7,012 bases of DNA from Gemmatimonadaceae bacterium. GTDB taxonomy: Bacteria; Gemmatimonadota; Gemmatimonadetes; Gemmatimonadales; Gemmatimonadaceae. The stretch lies in contig JANWKK010000117.1 of the NCBI GenBank assembly GCA_025451425.1, positions 1-7,012 of the forward strand, written 5' to 3'. A model generated the notes under the pieces. It saw only the letters and a list, made by a program, of their open reading frames with translations, was not told where the DNA came from and did no database searches. Below are positions 6,673-7,012 of the stretch, piece by piece (the stretch's first letter is position 1; each line of letters starts with the position of its first letter). The translations under genes were made by a program, and so were the position numbers.

Positions 6673-6679
6673 CCTTCCT
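6673..6679 (-). promoter_or_regulatory. Ribosome binding site of the dihaem cytochrome
   Basis: AGGAAGG on the minus strand lies nine bases before the ATG at 6663, a good Shine-Dalgarno match that supports this start. Confidence 0.6.
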
Positions 6680-6682
6680 GAA

Positions 6683-6877
6683 CTAGTGGAGCGTAATCAA
6701 GATGGTGATAGCAGGAGCGGGGTCGCTCCGGGGCACTATGTCAACACTACCATTGGCTCCTCGTACAGCCGGCGTCGTCGTAAGAATGGCAGTGTTGGGT
6801 TCTTCCGGCAATTTCGGGATGATCGCTCTCCGTAGGGGAAAGTGGCCGCTGAAACCGCTGACACGCGCTGAAGCCAC
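6683..6877 (-). CDS. Doubtful 64-residue ORF upstream of the cytochrome gene
   Basis: A GTG-initiated frame of 64 codons ending 19 bases before the cytochrome ATG. AGAGGAG (plus 6884-6890) lies six bases before GTG, a strong ribosome binding site, which is the main argument for it. The product starts MASARVSGF and is rich in Pro, Ala and Thr, with no signal peptide, no clear membrane helix and no family I recognise. Only about 38 of 64 third positions are G or C, so the strong third-position bias expected of a gene in DNA this GC-rich is absent. It could be a small co-transcribed gene, a decayed gene end or chance. Confidence 0.2.
   Translation of the reverse strand: MASARVSGFSGHFPLRRAIIPKLPEEPNTAILTTTPAVRGANGSVDIVPRSDPAPAITILITLH
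6714..6729. other. Short GC hairpin in the cytochrome upstream region
   Basis: GGAGCG (6714-6719) and CGCTCC (6724-6729) pair perfectly around the loop GGGT. It lies about 50 bases upstream of the cytochrome ATG. No T-run follows. If transcription starts further upstream, it would fold in the 5' untranslated region. Confidence 0.4.
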
Positions 6878-6880
6878 TGA
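6841..6880. repeat. Helically phased CTGA repeats inside an inverted repeat
   Basis: CGCTGA occurs at 6847-6852, 6856-6861 and 6866-6871, followed by the variant CACTGA at 6875-6880, with start-to-start steps of 9, 10 and 9 bases. The cluster is nearly bracketed by AGTGGC (6841-6846) and GCCACT (6873-6878). A spacing close to one helical turn could suit cooperative binding of a regulator upstream of the cytochrome gene. Apart from this, the 6714 hairpin and the doubtful ORF, 6664-7012 shows nothing recognisable. Confidence 0.3.
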
Positions 6881-7012
6881 CGACTCCTCTGGATGGCAGG
6901 GCCTCCACGCACCAGGTCAGATTGTTTGTCTTTGCTAAAGTGCGTCGGCGAGAGCGGCCCCAGCACTCTGCTGCTTCGCGACTTTCCCAGAAATGCCCAG
7001 CACCTATCACCA

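Noticed and set aside
6716..6744. Cytochrome promoter based on TTGACA on the minus strand at 6739-6744
   Set aside because: At 17 bases the -10 position reads CCCGCT, and no acceptable -10 lies at 16-18 bases. The nearest TAT-containing hexamer is about 28 bases away.

Overview
This is a GC-rich bacterial window with a gene content that fits Gemmatimonadota or Acidobacteriota. The main reason is the central pair: a PadR-type repressor followed directly by an 896-residue duplicated FtsX/MacB-like permease of the ADOP type ('acidobacterial duplicated orphan permease'), a pairing typical of those phyla. I lean towards Gemmatimonadota, but this is inference from family content only.

Layout. Positions 1-376 hold no convincing gene but contain two tandem stem-loops (33-51 and 59-90), an alternating CG run and a nine-T tract. 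At 377-508 a strong ribosome binding site precedes a 43-codon ORF that looks like a Sec signal peptide. It ends at a TGA in the same frame as the next gene. At 545-2212 (+) lies a membrane oxidoreductase that fuses a multi-haem-histidine cytochrome b561-like membrane half to a sulfite-oxidase-family molybdopterin domain. It converges on the ADOP permease (2324-5014, -), which is preceded by its padR gene (5027-5359, -); the two are 12 bp apart, and a TTGACA-type promoter lies upstream of padR. Further up on the minus strand is a dihaem c-type cytochrome, probably a lipoprotein (5635-6663). The last 350 bases hold no recognisable gene, only a possible 64-codon ORF, a small hairpin and a phased short repeat.

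How the parts may work together. The b561-molybdopterin fusion and the dihaem cytochrome c are both extracytoplasmic or membrane redox components and could exchange electrons. They are convergent and separated by the PadR/permease unit, so the link is only suggestive. The PadR/ADOP pair is probably a self-contained regulated unit with no ATPase gene next to it.

The points most worth a second look are the single in-frame stop between the signal-peptide ORF and the oxidoreductase, the positive-inside topology that puts the molybdopterin domain in the cytoplasm, extended bulged stem-loops at or near gene ends without T-tracts, and the octamer GCCTAACG, which occurs five times. I found no CRISPR array, transposase, tRNA, rRNA or phage gene.
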